Positions 63,207 through 64,000 of a stretch of DNA of 64,000 nt are shown piece after piece. Below the pieces are notes generated by a model. That model was not told the DNA's origin. It did not search any database and saw only the letters and a list, made by a program, of their open reading frames with translations. The stretch lies in contig NZ_CP151762.1 in the NCBI RefSeq assembly GCF_038443675.1, positions 3,348,001-3,412,000 of the forward strand, read 5' to 3'. Each line of letters begins with the position of its first letter. Position 1 is the first letter of the stretch. Made by a program: the position numbers and the translations under genes. The DNA comes from Yoonia sp. G8-12 (GTDB lineage Bacteria; Pseudomonadota; Alphaproteobacteria; Rhodobacterales; Rhodobacteraceae).

Positions 63207-64000
63207 ATGCATTTTGGTCTCACCGATGAACAGCAAATGATCGTGGACACGGTGCGGTCTTTTGTTGAGCACGAAATCTACCCCCATGAAGATGCGGTCG
63301 AAAGGAGTGGCGAGGTTCCAAAAGAGATCGCCGACGAGATCAAGCGCAAGACGATTGAACTGGACTTTTATGCCTGCAACTTTCCCGAGGAGGTTGGCGG
63401 CGCAGGATTGAGCCACGTCGATTTCGCGCTGGTCGAGCGGGAGCTGGGTCGCGGGTCGATGGCGCTTAACCATTTCTTTGGCCGTCCGCAGAATATTCTG
63501 ATGGCCTGTCAGGGGGACCAGCGTGAGCGGTATCTGCTGCCTGCGGTGCGGGGCGAACGGATGGATGCGCTGGCGATGACGGAACCGGATGCAGGATCCG
63601 ATGTGCGGGGAATGAAATGTTCGGCGGTGCGCGATGGTGGTGATTGGGTGCTGAACGGGTCCAAGCATTTCATATCTGGTGCGGATCACGCTGATTTCTT
63701 TATCGTCTTCGTCGCAACCGGCGTCGATGACACGCCGCGCGGACCGAAAAAACGCATCACGACGTTTCTGGTTGATCGCGGCACGCCGGGGTTTGAGGTG
63801 CGCGACGGGTACAAATCGGTCAGCCACCGTGGCTATAAAAACTGTATTCTGGATTTTGATAGCTGCCGCTTGCCGGATGCGCAGGTTCTGGGTGAGGTGG
63901 ATGGCGGTTTCGCGGTCATGAACGAGTGGCTTTATGCCACGCGTATTACTGTTGCTACCATGTCGGTCGGACGCGCCCGGCGATGTTTCGACTATGCCCT
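63207..64000 (+). CDS. Acyl-CoA dehydrogenase (C-terminal part outside window)
   Basis: About 264 residues are visible. MHFGLTDEQQMIVDTVRSFV is a typical start; LAMTEPDAGSDVRGMKCSAV binds FAD, and VLNGSKHFISGADHADFFIV is the second signature. It oxidises an acyl-CoA at the alpha-beta bond, passing electrons to ETF. The catalytic glutamate would lie beyond the right edge. GGAG six bases before the ATG fixes the start. The substrate cannot be told. Confidence 0.9.
   Translation, partial: MHFGLTDEQQMIVDTVRSFVEHEIYPHEDAVERSGEVPKEIADEIKRKTIELDFYACNFPEEVGGAGLSHVDFALVERELGRGSMALNHFFGRPQNILMACQGDQRERYLLPAVRGERMDALAMTEPDAGSDVRGMKCSAVRDGGDWVLNGSKHFISGADHADFFIVFVATGVDDTPRGPKKRITTFLVDRGTPGFEVRDGYKSVSHRGYKNCILDFDSCRLPDAQVLGEVDGGFAVMNEWLYATRITVATMSVGRARRCFDYA

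Overview
The window comes from an alphaproteobacterium of the Rhodobacterales, most likely a marine Roseobacter-group member. The evidence is gene content: a late-insertion (CobN) cobalamin pathway beside a fused CbiG/CobJ, three tandem deformylase genes before fmt, a complete beta-hydroxyaspartate cycle operon, a CtrA-type box, and short intergenic repeats of a kind I associate with this group. The assignment rests on recognition of protein families, not on a marker gene.

Layout. 1-8.6 kb: an FAD dehydrogenase with its XRE-cupin regulator, a free-methionine-R-sulfoxide reductase, an alcohol dehydrogenase-type oxidoreductase, a thiolase, a gamma-glutamyltransferase-like enzyme and a ThDP enzyme. 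8.55-17.3 kb, minus strand: a cobalamin operon read cobW, GNAT, cobN, cobO, a YrbL-type kinase-like gene, two Lin0512-family genes, bluB. 17.6-21 kb: smc. 21.08-24.45 kb: an IS1595-type mobile element with perfect 21-bp ends, an 8-bp target duplication and several passenger genes, including a Panacea (antitoxin-type) gene overlapping a small membrane protein gene. 24.5-36.6 kb: a MltB-type transglycosylase, cobD-cobC-DUF1636 (minus), a receiver protein and a glutathionyl reductase, then a plus-strand corrin-ring operon (small His-rich protein, cbiX, cobH, cobL, cobI, cbiG/cobJ, cobM). 36.7-41.7 kb: PatB-type lyase, three def genes, fmt, an L,D-transpeptidase.

41.8-49.1 kb: eight plus-strand genes without a characterised role (a coiled-coil TelA-like protein, an AAA+ ATPase carrying an apparent frameshift, several small membrane proteins, a 450-residue protein and a DUF1523 protein). 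They look like one membrane-linked AAA+ system. 49.1-54.3 kb: a double-domain aldehyde dehydrogenase with deoC and an AraC regulator, then rpe. 54.4-57.4 kb: a polytopic membrane protein with a two-component pair. 57.4-62.8 kb: bhcDCBA and divergent bhcR, which turn glyoxylate into oxaloacetate. The right edge holds the start of an acyl-CoA dehydrogenase.

Strongest observations: the mobile element with exact boundaries and a candidate toxin-antitoxin pair; its insertion inside a dispersed repeat; another copy of that repeat lying in frame inside cobN; the Lin0512 pair in a B12 operon, with the family motif intact in only one copy; the uncharacterised AAA+ cluster; and a third deformylase paralogue that has lost catalytic residues. 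I saw no tRNA, rRNA or CRISPR array and no recognisable cobalamin riboswitch.
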